Made by a program: the position numbers and the translations under genes. A DNA stretch of 64,000 bases from Trichomonas vaginalis G3 (taxonomy: Eukaryota > Parabasalia > Trichomonadida > Trichomonadidae): NCBI RefSeq assembly GCF_026262505.1, contig NC_067205.1, positions 13,640,001 through 13,704,000 of the forward strand. Direction: 5' to 3'. Shown here piece by piece: positions 1 through 9,641 of the stretch (positions are counted from its first letter, which is position 1; each line of letters starts with the position of its first letter). Below the pieces are notes generated by a model that made no database searches, was not told the origin of the DNA, and saw only the letters and a program-made list of their open reading frames with translations.

Positions 1-691
1 TGCAAATTTGTATAGTCACAGTCAAAATTAGTCTTTAATTTTTTTTATTTTGATATATTGGAATTCATTATACTGTTGAAATATCATTATAATTATCAAA
101 AAATATAAGATATAAGATTTTTATGCATAAATATTTCATGATATTTTATTATTTCAAAACATTCTATTATAATATAAGTATGTTCATTATGTATGAAACC
201 AACATCAGAAAGAATGTATGAAGGTATGCAAATTACTATTTCAATTATTTATGACTTAATTTAAATCCAGAGAATGAAAAAAAAATGAGCTTTCCTTCCG
301 TCATATTATATCATTTTGTATTTTATATATCTTTTGTTGATCATAAGCTGAATTTACCCCTATTTTGCATTTTGACAAACATATGTTCCAAAAATACAGA
401 ATAATAAGGAGAGAGACCTCTTAAAGGAGACTTTATTGCTAATCGCAATATTTTTGTTTATCTGGAGATAAATTTACAAAAGATTATCCTTTGATTATTC
501 TCAATTTGATCGGTAAAAAAAGTGTATTGAATTAACCACTATACTCAATACATACCTCAGAAAAATGATTCACAAAAATAAGATGAGGATAATATAATAT
601 AAAGATGTTTCTTTTAATTATAAATTTTTATAAATTTGTGAAGAATGGGTTATTCGACACAAAAATTTTTGAATGCCATGAAAAATAAAAT

Positions 692-697
692 TCATTT
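692..697 (+). promoter_or_regulatory. Initiator (Inr) of the broken SDR copy
   Basis: TCATTT lies 12 bases before the ATG at 704 and fits the trichomonad initiator TCA-Y-T/A. The intact paralogue downstream has TCGTTT at the matching place, so the broken copy has the better initiator. Confidence 0.55.
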
Positions 698-987
698 TTG
701 AAGATGGAATCAAAGATTATTGTGATCACAGGTGCATCAGATGGAATTGGAAAGTATACAGCTTTGCAATTAGCAAAACAAGGTCATACAATCATTATCC
801 ATGGAAGAAGTCCAGAAAAGACGAAAGCTGCTTCAGAAGAAATCATCAACGAGACAGGAAACAAGAATGTTAAATACTATCTTGCAGACTTCCTCGACTT
901 CACATCAATCAAAGAATTTGCCGAAACTCTTAAACGCGAGTATGATCATATTGATGTTCTCATCAACAATGCTGGTGCTCAATTTGG
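695..987 (+). repeat. Identical 293-bp block, copy 1
   Basis: Reading the two SDR copies side by side, every base from 695 to 987 matches 3281-3573. Identity stops abruptly at both ends. It covers nine bases of leader and the cofactor-binding half of the gene. Confidence 0.9.
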
Positions 988-1576
988 ATAAGATCGTCAA
1001 GAAACATCAGCAGGTCATGAAAAAACGATGATGGTAAATGTTTACGCTCCATTCCTTTTGACACATTTACTTTTACCTTTACTTCAAAAGTCTCAATCAG
1101 CGAGGGTTGTAACTGTTTCTTCTGACTCTCACAAAATGGGAGGAGTTCTAATTTATGATGATTTTGACCTTAAAAATAACTACTCTCTTACTAGATCATA
1201 TGGATTGTCAAAATTATATGTGATATGGATCATGAGACATTTCATCAAATTTACTGAAAGCAAAGGCATTAAGAACATTACTTTTAATTGTGTACATCCA
1301 GGATCAACCATGTCAAATCTAGGAAGAGAATCCACAAAATATTGGTTGTTCAAGATTGTTGCTTTTCTTTGGATTCCAATGATGAATTCGATGGAAGATG
1401 CAGCTAGGCCAAGTATAACCTGTGCAACATATAAAGAACTTGAAGGTGTTACAGGAAAATACTTTGGTCCAAAAGGAGAAGAGAAACCATCTGAAAAATA
1501 CTATACAGAAGAAGGTGAACAGAAAATATGGGACTATTGCACTAGAATTACAACTGAATTTTTACAAAATTATTAA
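704..1576 (+). pseudogene. Short-chain dehydrogenase/reductase, copy 1, one in-frame stop
   Basis: This is a retinol-dehydrogenase-like SDR, a family of NAD(P)H-dependent oxidoreductases with a Rossmann fold. The cofactor motif TGASDGIG is at residues 9-16, NNAG follows near residue 90, and the catalytic YGLSK is present in the second half. A TAA at 989-991 interrupts the frame, with no frameshift before or after it. The first 293 bases match the copy at 3290 exactly, while the rest is clearly diverged, and the stop sits two bases past the end of the identical block. The start is the ATG at 704; an in-frame TTG lies just upstream. Translation could restart at an ATG near 1028 but would lose the cofactor fold. 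It is probably non-functional, broken at the edge of a gene-conversion tract. Confidence 0.85.
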
Positions 1577-1963
1577 ATGATTTCATCTTTTATTAATAAA
1601 TTAACAGTTATTAATTTTTATGCTTATTTAATAGAAATTTTCCAATATTAAGCATTAAATGACTTAATAAAAAAGAAATAATTTTCATAAATTGTAATTT
1701 GTTGCATCAAAAAACTATTGGAATAGTGTATTAGCTGGTTTTGTGAAAACAAATGAATAATACACAATGAAAAGCAATTTTATTAAATTTAATTTCATTA
1801 AAAATATGCAATTTAAAATGGAATTTTGTTAAATGTATTTATTATTCAATTGCGCAGATAAATTATATGGTTTAAGTCTCCCGAAAAATCATATTCAAAT
1901 TTGATTTACGATAATTCTCAGAAAAATTGAGAAGAATGGGTAGAAAAATTTTAGTGAAATATT
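1577..1963. other. AT-rich intergenic spacer
   Basis: About 390 bases between the broken SDR gene and the nitroreductase-like gene. I see only AT-rich sequence and no gene. The TAAA overlapping the SDR stop may serve as the polyadenylation signal. Confidence 0.6.
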
Positions 1964-1985
1964 TTGAGAGAAATAGAAAATTATG

Positions 1986-1991
1986 TCATTT
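1986..1991 (+). promoter_or_regulatory. Initiator (Inr) of the nitroreductase-like gene
   Basis: TCATTT lies 23 bases before the ATG at 2009. It would be inside the gene if the earlier in-frame TTG at 1964 were used, so it supports the ATG start. Confidence 0.5.
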
Positions 1992-2008
1992 ATCACAAGT
2001 ACAACTCA

Positions 2009-2842
2009 ATGAGTGTCGAGTATATTAGATCTATGCCAGAAGCATTCAAGAGGAGACATAGCACTCGTGCTTTCACAAAAACTGAATTTGATGAAAGCAA
2101 AATGAAATTTGTTGAAAATATTGTAGAAAAAATTAACAATATTGGTAAAAATTTAGGATACAAAATAGAGCTAGTTGTTGAACCAGCAGGTTTTGGAAGA
2201 CTTAACATGCTTGTAAATGAAGCTGGATGGGTTCTTGCACGTGCATCAAAAGAAAAACTAGATGTTGAACAAACACGCGAACAATACAAAGAAATTGGAT
2301 ACATGTTTGAAAGATGCATCCTTGAATTCACACGTATGGATATCGCAACATGCTGGTTCGGTGGATTCAACAGATCAAAAGCTATTGAATACTTCGAAAA
2401 CAAGTATGATGTCATCATTGTCTTTGCATTCGGAAATGAAGGTGAAGATCGTTGGGTTGAATCAGTTGTTAAATGGTTTGGTTCATTCAGAGGCGAAAGT
2501 GTTTATGAAGAAGAATTTTTCGATAGATACGAGTTTCCGATGAAAATTGACAATGTTGGAGAAAGAGAAGATATATGTCTAGGACTTCATAAGATACCAT
2601 GTGTTATGAAACCTCATAACTTTAGAATCTTATTCCAAGAGCCAAATATTCACGTTTTCATCAATGGTCATGGCGTGGCAATGTTTCCAAATAATGGATG
2701 GTTCGACATTGGAATTGTTCTTGGTACTTTGGCCGAATATTACGAATCAGAAGGTTATAAAACAGAAATGGTCAAATTGGAAAATGCTCCAACATGTCCA
2801 AAGACTGGAGAATATGTGTGCACAGTTGTTTTGAATAAATAA
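2009..2842 (+). CDS. Nitroreductase-family protein (TM1586-like)
   Basis: A 277-residue soluble protein. Near its N-terminus it has FKRRHSTRAF, the Arg/Ser-rich FMN-phosphate motif that opens nitroreductase domains. The body contains an AGWVLARA helix and an MDIATCWFGGF segment, as in the TM1586-type branch of the fold with two half-domains. Nitroreductases are flavin enzymes that pass electrons from NAD(P)H to quinones, flavins or nitro compounds; the natural substrate cannot be told here. In trichomonads such enzymes matter because they can activate or detoxify nitroimidazole drugs, but that link is inference. The ATG at 2009 is chosen over the upstream TTG because of the initiator at 1986. 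The gene lies between two SDR copies in the same orientation and ends in TAAA. Confidence 0.65.
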   Translation: MSVEYIRSMPEAFKRRHSTRAFTKTEFDESKMKFVENIVEKINNIGKNLGYKIELVVEPAGFGRLNMLVNEAGWVLARASKEKLDVEQTREQYKEIGYMFERCILEFTRMDIATCWFGGFNRSKAIEYFENKYDVIIVFAFGNEGEDRWVESVVKWFGSFRGESVYEEEFFDRYEFPMKIDNVGEREDICLGLHKIPCVMKPHNFRILFQEPNIHVFINGHGVAMFPNNGWFDIGIVLGTLAEYYESEGYKTEMVKLENAPTCPKTGEYVCTVVLNK

Positions 2843-3039
2843 AAGCTAAATGAAAAGATTTGAGATCATAAATTTTCTTTTTCTTTAAATGATAACATTT
2901 TGTAGTGGGAATTAATGTATTTTTGGCTAGAATGAATGGATTTCAACGTATTTTAGACTTTTAATGGTTGAAATTTAAAATATATTGTTGAAAGTTGCTT
3001 AATGAGATGATTTTGTGTGGAACCTATTAATTTTTACTC

Positions 3040-3105
3040 GTTTCGAAATTTATACGCTCATCATTTTCAAATTTTATTGACGAGCGAAAAAAATAAATTC
3101 GAAAC
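3040..3105. repeat. Hairpin between nitroreductase and SDR genes
   Basis: GTTTCGAAATTTA at 3040 and TAAATTCGAAAC ending at 3105 are inverted copies, with CGCTC/GAGCG pairing further in. The stem-loop is about 66 nt. It could be a transcript 3' structure or a small element relic. The rest of the 2843-3283 spacer shows nothing else. Confidence 0.5.
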
Positions 3106-3280
3106 AACCCATTAATCTCAATTTTTTGTAAACTTACCCATTCTTCTCAAATTTTCAATCCGATTGAGATTGCGAAAACTAATATTTGTCAGAATAATAT
3201 ATACAATAGGATTTGTCGATTGTAAAATTGAATAAATTTTTCCGATACAATTTTTTTTTGAATATGTAAAGAAAAAATCG

Positions 3281-3573
3281 TTTTTGAAGATGGAATCAAA
3301 GATTATTGTGATCACAGGTGCATCAGATGGAATTGGAAAGTATACAGCTTTGCAATTAGCAAAACAAGGTCATACAATCATTATCCATGGAAGAAGTCCA
3401 GAAAAGACGAAAGCTGCTTCAGAAGAAATCATCAACGAGACAGGAAACAAGAATGTTAAATACTATCTTGCAGACTTCCTCGACTTCACATCAATCAAAG
3501 AATTTGCCGAAACTCTTAAACGCGAGTATGATCATATTGATGTTCTCATCAACAATGCTGGTGCTCAATTTGG
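3281..3573 (+). repeat. Identical 293-bp block, copy 2
   Basis: Partner of 695-987. Beyond 3573 the two SDR genes differ at many silent and coding sites. Confidence 0.9.
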
Positions 3574-4153
3574 CAGTAACCGCGAAACAACACGTGATGG
3601 TCATGAGAAAACAATGATGGTTAACGTATTTGCGCCATTCTTATTGACAAATCTCCTTTTGCCTTCTCTCAAGAAGTCAAAATCAGCAAGAGTTGTAACT
3701 GTTTCTTCTGCATCACATAACATGGGAGGAGAGCCTCCTCTTGATGACATAGAACTTGAGAAATCATATTCAATGCCAAGATCATATGGATTTTCGAAAC
3801 TTTATGTTATCTGGGTCATGAGACATTTCATTAAATATGCCAATGAGAATGGCATTAATAATATTACATTCAATTGCGTTCATCCAGGATCCACAAATAC
3901 AAGTCTTGGCCGCGAGTCAACAAAGAGTTGGCTTTGGTGGATTATCTATATGCTTTGGAAACCAATGATGAATTCAATGGAAGATGCAGCACGTCCAAGT
4001 ATTACATGTGCAACATCAGGAGATCTTGAAGGAGTAACAGGAAAGTACTATGGACCAAAGGGTGAGGACACAGTATATGAAAAATACTACACCGTCGAAA
4101 ATGAACAAAAAGTTTGGGATTATTGCATGAACATTACAAAACAATATTTGTAA
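3290..4153 (+). CDS. Short-chain dehydrogenase/reductase, copy 2, intact
   Basis: A 287-residue SDR of the retinol dehydrogenase/WWOX-like kind. TGASDGIG at residues 9-16 binds NAD(P), NNAG lies near residue 90, the catalytic Tyr-Lys pair is in YGFSK near 160, and NCVHPG follows. It should reduce or oxidise a carbonyl/alcohol substrate; which one is unknown. There is no signal peptide, but the segment near residue 220 (WWIIYMLW) is very hydrophobic and may touch membrane, as in some retinol dehydrogenases. The start is the ATG at 3290. No good initiator is seen (TCGTTT at 3278), unlike its broken twin. It ends in TAA, with TAAA motifs downstream. Confidence 0.85.
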   Translation: MESKIIVITGASDGIGKYTALQLAKQGHTIIIHGRSPEKTKAASEEIINETGNKNVKYYLADFLDFTSIKEFAETLKREYDHIDVLINNAGAQFGSNRETTRDGHEKTMMVNVFAPFLLTNLLLPSLKKSKSARVVTVSSASHNMGGEPPLDDIELEKSYSMPRSYGFSKLYVIWVMRHFIKYANENGINNITFNCVHPGSTNTSLGRESTKSWLWWIIYMLWKPMMNSMEDAARPSITCATSGDLEGVTGKYYGPKGEDTVYEKYYTVENEQKVWDYCMNITKQYL

Positions 4154-5805
4154 TTCTATTGATTTCTTTCTAAAATATCTTATAAAATTTATCGCCATGA
4201 TAAAAGCATATCTTTTGATAAAAAATGTAATAAAATTATAAAAATCTAAAAATATATTAGACTGTTCTTTATATATCAGTGGTGTGCTTCATTATTATAG
4301 CTATTTAATCATGTTTCCGAATAAAAATAAGTAGAAAATATTCAAATTAAAAAGAAAATCCGAATTTGTTTGAATGTGCTAAAGCATTAAAATCATCTTT
4401 GAATTTAATATTGCTTTACAGCTTTGGTTTCTTAAAATTGAAACAAAAATTCTGCCATTTTTCAAATTTTTAATAAAAATCATTAATTCTTTTATAGAAA
4501 ACCAACAATTATTTTATCCAAATCTGTTTTCAATAATCCTATCACATCCTAAAATAAGATCTATTTAGCTGAGATTTATATAAGGAACAAAAATTGGGCT
4601 TGGAAAGAACATTTCCATATCTGAATCTTCCAAAACAGAGATTCATCCTCTTAATATCATGGAAACTTAAATAACTCGATATTTATCTTTGAACAATATT
4701 TGATAATATCTTGTGATTCTTGATTGGAAAAGTTGATAACTAAAAAGTAAGAGATATGAAATATAAAGTTTAATCATTGATAGGAAATTTTTAAAATTTG
4801 TATGGCAGTCCCAACGGGAACCGCGGTAATTTACCGAGGTTTCCGCACACTAGTCATGTGATTTTATCCCAAGCATATGGGGATTCTAAATTTTTGTCCC
4901 TATCGTTATCCCAATTGAATTTTTTTTTGGAATTTAAAAATTTTTTTTCTCCATGTAAACTTAAATTTTAATTTTTACCACTAAAATGCAATATTTCAAC
5001 AAATTAATGAGTAATAATATTTTAATTTATAATAATTATTATAAATCTCCTCAATTTAATGTAATTATTGTATTAATTTTTGTTGAAAATATAAAATCTT
5101 CAAGTAAATGATGTGAATTTAATATTTTTAGAATGTTGTTTAATTGTACTATATTATGCATGTAAAATTTTGTTACAATACATTTTATATGGGATCCCCA
5201 TTGCCCAATTGAGAGAAAATTGAGAGGTGGGATTGGGCTAGCCCAATTCAAAATATCCCAGGTGGAAATAAAAAAATTAACAATTCAACATAAAAAAGCA
5301 TCTTAAATAATAATGATAAAAAGAAATTTTGTATGAATTTCAATCAAATTTGTTTTTATTCAACTTAAGAAATCACTTCATTAATGAAAGAAGTCGGGTT
5401 CACAACATATCCCGATCTTGAAACGAAACAACATGTTTTTTTGATGCCCTAAACGGGGGGGGGGTCGCCAGCAAAAAAAAAAGATGTCAAAATTTATCCC
5501 AAAAATTTAAAAAAAATCGAAGAAAGTGCATCCCAGGGATTATAAAATTTAAGTTTTCACATCTCTACGCACACCGGTTCCTTTTTTTAGGAATTTTTTA
5601 GATTAAAAAATATGCTTTGTAAATCATTTTTTGTAAATCGGCAAAAATTTGGAAATATTCTGACGACAATAAATCTGGGAATAGTATTTGAAATACGAGA
5701 ACAACCTATTTAAAAGTGTTTCGCTCGATTTTGTATAATTTCAAATTTTCGCATATAGCTTTCCGTGAATTACCGTGATTTTACCGCCATATCAATAGTT
5801 TACGA
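4154..5805. other. AT-rich intergenic, possible degraded element
   Basis: There is no convincing gene. An imperfect palindrome, GGAACCGCGGTAA against TTACCGAGGTTTCC, lies around 4820-4845 and is followed by a GCACAC motif that reappears near 5573 before CCGGTTCC, so 4810-5580 may be a decayed element. An 11-base G run sits near 5455. A short open frame at 5051-5251 on the minus strand has no recognisable content. Confidence 0.4.
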
Positions 5806-5849
5806 CACTTTTTCCGTAAATTGAGTAGTTTACTGCACTTTTTCCGTAA
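5806..5849. repeat. Two CACTTTTTCCGTAA motifs (left pair)
   Basis: The 14-base motif occurs at 5806-5819 and 5836-5849. Its reverse complement occurs twice just outside the other end of the 2.9 kb element, so the two pairs bracket it in mirror orientation. Confidence 0.7.
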
Positions 5850-6015
5850 GATTGAGTTACGGGAATCCGTAAGATTACCGTACCTCACTTCTAGTTGAAA
5901 ATAGCATTAGTATACCCAGATTTTCCTTACTTTTACCACCCCCTCTAAAGCTGGGGACAGCGCCTATCGTTGGGAGTAGCTATTAAATAGAACCACCAAG
6001 GGTATTTTTCGAACT

Positions 6016-6093
6016 GCCGGTGTAGTGTAGTGTAAACATCCGACATAATGATTCATTATGCCAAGGTTTGATTCCCATTTACCCAATTTTTTT
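6016..6093 (+). ncRNA. tRNA-like Pol III relic
   Basis: TAGTGTAGTGT at 6023 resembles an A box and GGTTTGATTCC at 6065 resembles a B box, 42 bases apart as in a tRNA. A perfect hairpin (7-base arms, loop ATT) sits between them at 6044-6060 where an anticodon arm would be, and a run of seven T follows at 6087. The acceptor and T stems do not pair and U33 is missing, so it is not a working tRNA. It may be a decayed tRNA or the head of a SINE. Confidence 0.35.
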
Positions 6094-6529
6094 CTTTTTT
6101 GGATCATGAATTTTTTTTTGGGTCACTATAAGATTTGTTTCATGTTCTAAATCTGCTGCATATGTAATCTATTTTTATTTACCTATTTTTTAAAAATCTA
6201 TTGGATTGCCAAATTTGAATATATTTAAAATCATAAAAATCCAACAAAACTATAAATATATGTTTTATGCATAGTGCCGATACTCAAATATCAGATTACT
6301 TAGGTCCATGAATAATATCCGAATTTTTTTTCTTAAAATTAAACTTCAAAACTTCTTGCTACGGATGTCACAAATCTTGAATTTCAGGTGTGGTCAGACA
6401 CTCGTGTCTAGACACTTTTTGTACGTTAATATTGTACGTTAATTTAATTAGCTCGGCGTTTGCCGAACTTGCATGCCACCAAGAACATAGCTTTAACTCG
6501 CTCACTGTTCTTGGAGGGGCAAACATTAT

Positions 6530-6597
6530 GTTTTCTAATGAAGTTCTCTGATTGGCTCCAATTCATCTTCAGCAATCAGAGAGCTTCATTAGAAAAC
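6530..6597 (+). repeat. Array 1 hairpin, 25-bp stem
   Basis: Arms 6530-6554 and 6573-6597 pair over 25 bases with a single G-U and no mismatch; the loop is 18 nt. This is the cleanest foldback in the array. Confidence 0.85.
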
Positions 6598-6653
6598 AAA
6601 TTCATTATTTTCCCTTACCCTCGGATGGTCAGGGAATGCATTTTAACTACCTT

Positions 6654-6714
6654 AGAGCAAGGTTCTTCCAAACCCTTTAATTTATTATTTGATCCATTGG
6701 AAGAATCTTGCTCT
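6654..6714 (+). repeat. Array 1 hairpin, 18-bp stem
   Basis: Arms 6654-6671 and 6697-6714 pair over 18 bases with one G-U; the loop is 25 nt. Confidence 0.85.
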
Positions 6715-6768
6715 ATTCGTCTTAAATACAGAATCCTTAACCATCCATAGGTTAGGAAGAGTAGCAAT

Positions 6769-6842
6769 ATTAGCTTCTCATGTAGTACTTTGACTAAAAT
6801 GTTAAGATCTTTTCATATCCCAGTACTTCATGAGAAGCTAAT
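6769..6842 (+). repeat. Array 1 hairpin, 21-bp stem
   Basis: Arms 6769-6789 and 6822-6842 pair over 21 bases with one U-U mismatch; the loop is 32 nt. Confidence 0.85.
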
Positions 6843-6887
6843 ACTGTTTAACTACGCTGGCCTACTGATGGCTATAAGAATTTCATA

Positions 6888-6950
6888 TTAATGTAAAGTT
6901 CTTTTGAGTTTCATCATCATAAGATGTAGCTCAAAGGAACTTTGCATTAA
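6888..6950 (+). repeat. Array 1 hairpin, 21-bp stem
   Basis: Arms 6888-6908 and 6930-6950 pair over 21 bases with two G-U pairs and no mismatch; the loop is 21 nt. Confidence 0.85.
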
Positions 6951-6978
6951 TTGAAGATAACAAACATTACCAGACTAA

Positions 6979-7076
6979 TAGATACATTACTTATGGGCAG
7001 AGCTCGTTCGAAGTCACACAAATATTGGGAGACTTCAAATGATCTCTGCTCATAATATTATAAATATACGTATCTA
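6979..7076 (+). repeat. Array 1 hairpin, 25-bp core with outer stem
   Basis: The core arms are 6991-7015 and 7031-7055, 25 positions with two G-U, one C-A and one C-U. TAGATAC near 6979 and GTATCTA ending at 7076 extend the stem outward. Confidence 0.75.
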
Positions 7077-7229
7077 ATTCTTTGATGCAAATATAAGTAT
7101 TCAACTCACACTAATTGGGGGATTCTACTGATGCTTCATTATTGATTAGAAACATCAAGTAGAAAACACCATAAATTCATATACGCTGCCTCTACAATAA
7201 CAAGAGAGCACCAATATGCATCTTTATAA

Positions 7230-7280
7230 CAATATAGATGCGAAGTTTCTCATTGAATGAGAAACTTCGAATATATATTG
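7230..7280 (+). repeat. Array 1 near-perfect palindrome
   Basis: 14-base arms 7241-7254 and 7256-7269 are exact inverted copies around one G. CAATATA at 7230 and TATATTG ending at 7280 extend it outward. Confidence 0.8.
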
Positions 7281-7388
7281 CTGTAAATATGGATTTGAAC
7301 TAATCTATAACTTCGTAGGAATTATAATATTGCTTATTCCTTGAAGAATGGTAACTTATTGCGGTGGGAGATCCTTGCAAATCAAATT

Positions 7389-7453
7389 CAATCGAGAAGG
7401 GTAATGCTTAAGCGTTCTAATTTAGAATGCTTAAGTATTGGCCTTCTCGATTG
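7389..7453 (+). repeat. Array 1 hairpin, 31-bp stem
   Basis: Arms 7389-7419 and 7423-7453 pair over 31 bases with three G-U and one G-G; the loop is 3 nt. It is the longest stem in this array. Confidence 0.85.
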
Positions 7454-7487
7454 TAGAATTTTCTTAATAAACCAAGTAGAAATGTTT

Positions 7488-7609
7488 CATGATGCAAAAC
7501 AATTTATCAGCATATGTTAATATATGTTTATTTGAATAGGATAGACAGCGCATCATTATTTACTTGATATAAACATATAATATCATATGCTATATAGCAT
7601 TGTATCATG
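7488..7609 (+). repeat. Array 1 long foldback
   Basis: Arms 7488-7531 and 7569-7609 pair in blocks (CATGAT, AGCATATG, ATATGTTTAT and their complements) separated by internal loops. Confidence 0.65.
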
Positions 7610-7677
7610 CAAATCTTTCTATCGCAGTTTCTATGTTTAAATTTTTTAAAGGGTAAAATCATATAGAATTGGGTAAA

Positions 7678-7784
7678 TTTCAATGGTGTCTGCCCTATCG
7701 TCTATTTTGTGGGTGTCTTTTGAAACCGCAAGACTCTTTCAATTTTTGAATAGTGTCTTACGGTTTGTTCAGACACCATTGAAA
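7678..7784 (+). repeat. Array 1 nested hairpin
   Basis: The outer arms 7678-7691 and 7771-7784 are exact 14-base inverted copies. Inner arms 7723-7734 and 7754-7765 pair with one C-A mismatch, and the stem continues beyond. Confidence 0.75.
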
Positions 7785-8800
7785 AAAATAATTATCTTTT
7801 ATTTTAAGTATATAGATTGTTTATGTATTATACTAGATGTTTGCCGTTTTACTTTTCGATTTTAAATAGAATTTTTGTGCGAAAAATGAACAAAATAGAT
7901 TCAAAATCGAAAAATTCAAACTCAAGACACTATGATGACACAATGCTATTCCTTAAAGACACCTATCGTCACGAAAATGACAAGCATACTTCTTGCAATC
8001 TTATTCTTAATCAATTGTAAATTTTTAAAACCATTTTTTTAAAATAATTTTGCGTAAATTTTATTCTCATGTTGTTTTAATCGAAAATTGATACATTTTC
8101 AAAAAAATAATATTGACTTATGAAATTCATTTTTAAGGTGAAATAGTATTGTTTTTATTAAAGTATATGAATAATATATAAAAAATTAATGAATAATATA
8201 AGCAGATTTTTAGTTTACAAAACAAATATGAGCAATGCAATTTCAAACTTTTGCTGGCAATTTCGATATTGCTCAAGTTTGTAGTATTTGTGATACCTAT
8301 AACATCGGCTTAATCAAAATTCGATTTTTCTTATGAGTTATTGAGAAAATTTGATTGCAATGAGAAGGATTTCGACGTTTTTGATAAACTAAGAGCTGAG
8401 CTTTAGGGGTTCAGTTCATTTATGGCTGTAGTTTGATGCGTAGATCTCTTTTTTATTGTAAATTCTTTCAGCATGGAGATCGAGAATGAATCTTTTGAGA
8501 ACTTTATGAGTTTTTACACCCGTAAAGAGGTCCTTCGAGGAAAGATAGTCCAGACTACATGAAGATGTGGGTTAACCAAAAAAAATCCGATGGTTTCCCC
8601 ATATTCATGTAGATCTTCGAAAAAATGAGCACCAAAAAAGCCAAAAAAATAGGCTTTTTATTGGATTTGTACACTAGATCAATAATCTATTTAGGATCTG
8701 ACACTCTTTTTAGCCAGAGATATGAGGTCCTTTCTAGGAAAACGATCTATTCATCCATAAAAAAAATGAATTATCGTTTTCCCCAGAAATTACATGGGGA
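7785..8800. other. Inner part of the 2.9 kb element, no gene
   Basis: Looser inverted repeats are present: TTTTCGATTTT at 7853 against its complement at 7903, and CATGAAGATGTGG near 8558 against a partner ending near 8611. A GAGGTCCTT motif recurs near 8528 and 8725. Open frames of 60-67 codons carry no recognisable protein. Confidence 0.45.
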
Positions 8801-8865
8801 GTGGTAAAAGTAAGGAAAATCTGGGTATAATAAATAGATATAGTATTCATATTTTTGATTTTGAA

Positions 8866-8975
8866 TTACGGAAAAAGTGAGTTCAGAACTTCCAATTATT
8901 ATTTGATTAATTATGTTAAAAATACTATAAGGAATTAAAATACATAATGTTGAAATTTGAATTACGGAAAAAGTG
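8866..8975. repeat. Two TTACGGAAAAAGTG motifs (right pair)
   Basis: The 14-base motif at 8866-8879 and 8962-8975 is the reverse complement of the left pair at 5806 and 5836. Confidence 0.7.
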
Positions 8976-9396
8976 AGGGTGAAAGTGAAGTGAAAAAGTA
9001 AGATATTTTTTGTTGAAATAATCATAGTTGTACAATTTTGAAACTATATGTAAAGCTATAAATTGAATAAATTCTAAAACAAAAATTGTTTATTCTTATT
9101 AATAAATTTATATTAATCAATATTTGAACAACCCGTAATTAAAATTGAATTCCTCTTAAAATTTAATCCATACGTTAATTTTTAATTTGCTCGGCGAATG
9201 CCGAGCTTCCCTACTTCTCTTGTCATTCCTTCAAAAACTCTAATCTCATCACACTTACAAACATCATGATTTGATGTATTGTCGAGAAATCTTAGACTTG
9301 TTTGTCATTTGATGATAGCATTTGAAAGTCATCTCGAAAATCGATTAACAAGACAATTTCCCAAACATCTACATACAAGTAGATGATGGTAAACCC

Positions 9397-9464
9397 ATTA
9401 GAGTTGTTTTGCTATGATTCCTCCAATCTTATGATGAGAAAAATCATATCAAAACAGCTCTAAT
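9397..9464 (+). repeat. Array 2 hairpin, 23-bp stem
   Basis: Arms 9397-9419 and 9442-9464 pair over 23 bases with one G-U and one C-U; the loop is 22 nt. Confidence 0.85.
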
Positions 9465-9641
9465 CGAACATTCTACACAGCTTAGCATCCAGCTAGTTCC
9501 AAGTAATGCGATTACAACATCAACGGCCAAAGCCTTTCAGAGTCCTTTAATCATTTCTTCTCATCTCAATGTGAAGTGGCCTCAAACGAACTACAAGCTG
9601 ACGTTACAACGCATTACAACCCGGTTAATACGAGCATATAC

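Larger units (their letters stand above)
6433..7784 (+). repeat. Hairpin array 1
   Basis: It begins with a header (ACGTTAATTT, then a CTCGG/CCGA mini-hairpin near 6452-6467) that recurs at array 2. It then holds a run of imperfect foldbacks, the main ones starting near 6479, 6530, 6654, 6769, 6888, 6991, 7230, 7389, 7488 and 7678. Most arms are 18-31 bases with loops of about 3-32 bases. Spacers contain smaller hairpins (for example 6611-6635 and about 6735-6756). No protein gene is credible here. The shape suggests a polycistronic precursor of small RNAs, but no family is recognised. Confidence 0.7.
5911..8829. mobile_element. 2.9 kb element with perfect 29-bp inverted ends
   Basis: Positions 5911-5939 and 8801-8829 are exact inverted copies of 29 bases, starting TATACCCAG. 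Similarity continues weakly inward (a CTGGGGA motif on both sides). The ends read TA-TACCCAG and CTGGGTA-TA, compatible with a TA target duplication as in Tc1/mariner elements, or with TATA. I find no transposase inside; open frames are short and unsupported. It carries hairpin array 1 and a tRNA-like relic. It may be a non-autonomous DNA transposon that picked up a small-RNA-like locus, or a composite of nested pieces. Confidence 0.6.

Noticed and set aside
6016-6093. Functional tRNA gene
   Set aside because: Acceptor and T stems do not pair and the loop lacks U33; only the two boxes and the terminator remain.
6460-6750. 96-codon open frame in hairpin array 1
   Set aside because: It runs straight through two large foldbacks, has no family features and no initiator. 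The inverted repeats explain the sequence better.
7683-8020. Two overlapping open frames of 60-67 codons
   Set aside because: AT-rich chance frames across nested hairpins, with no recognisable protein.
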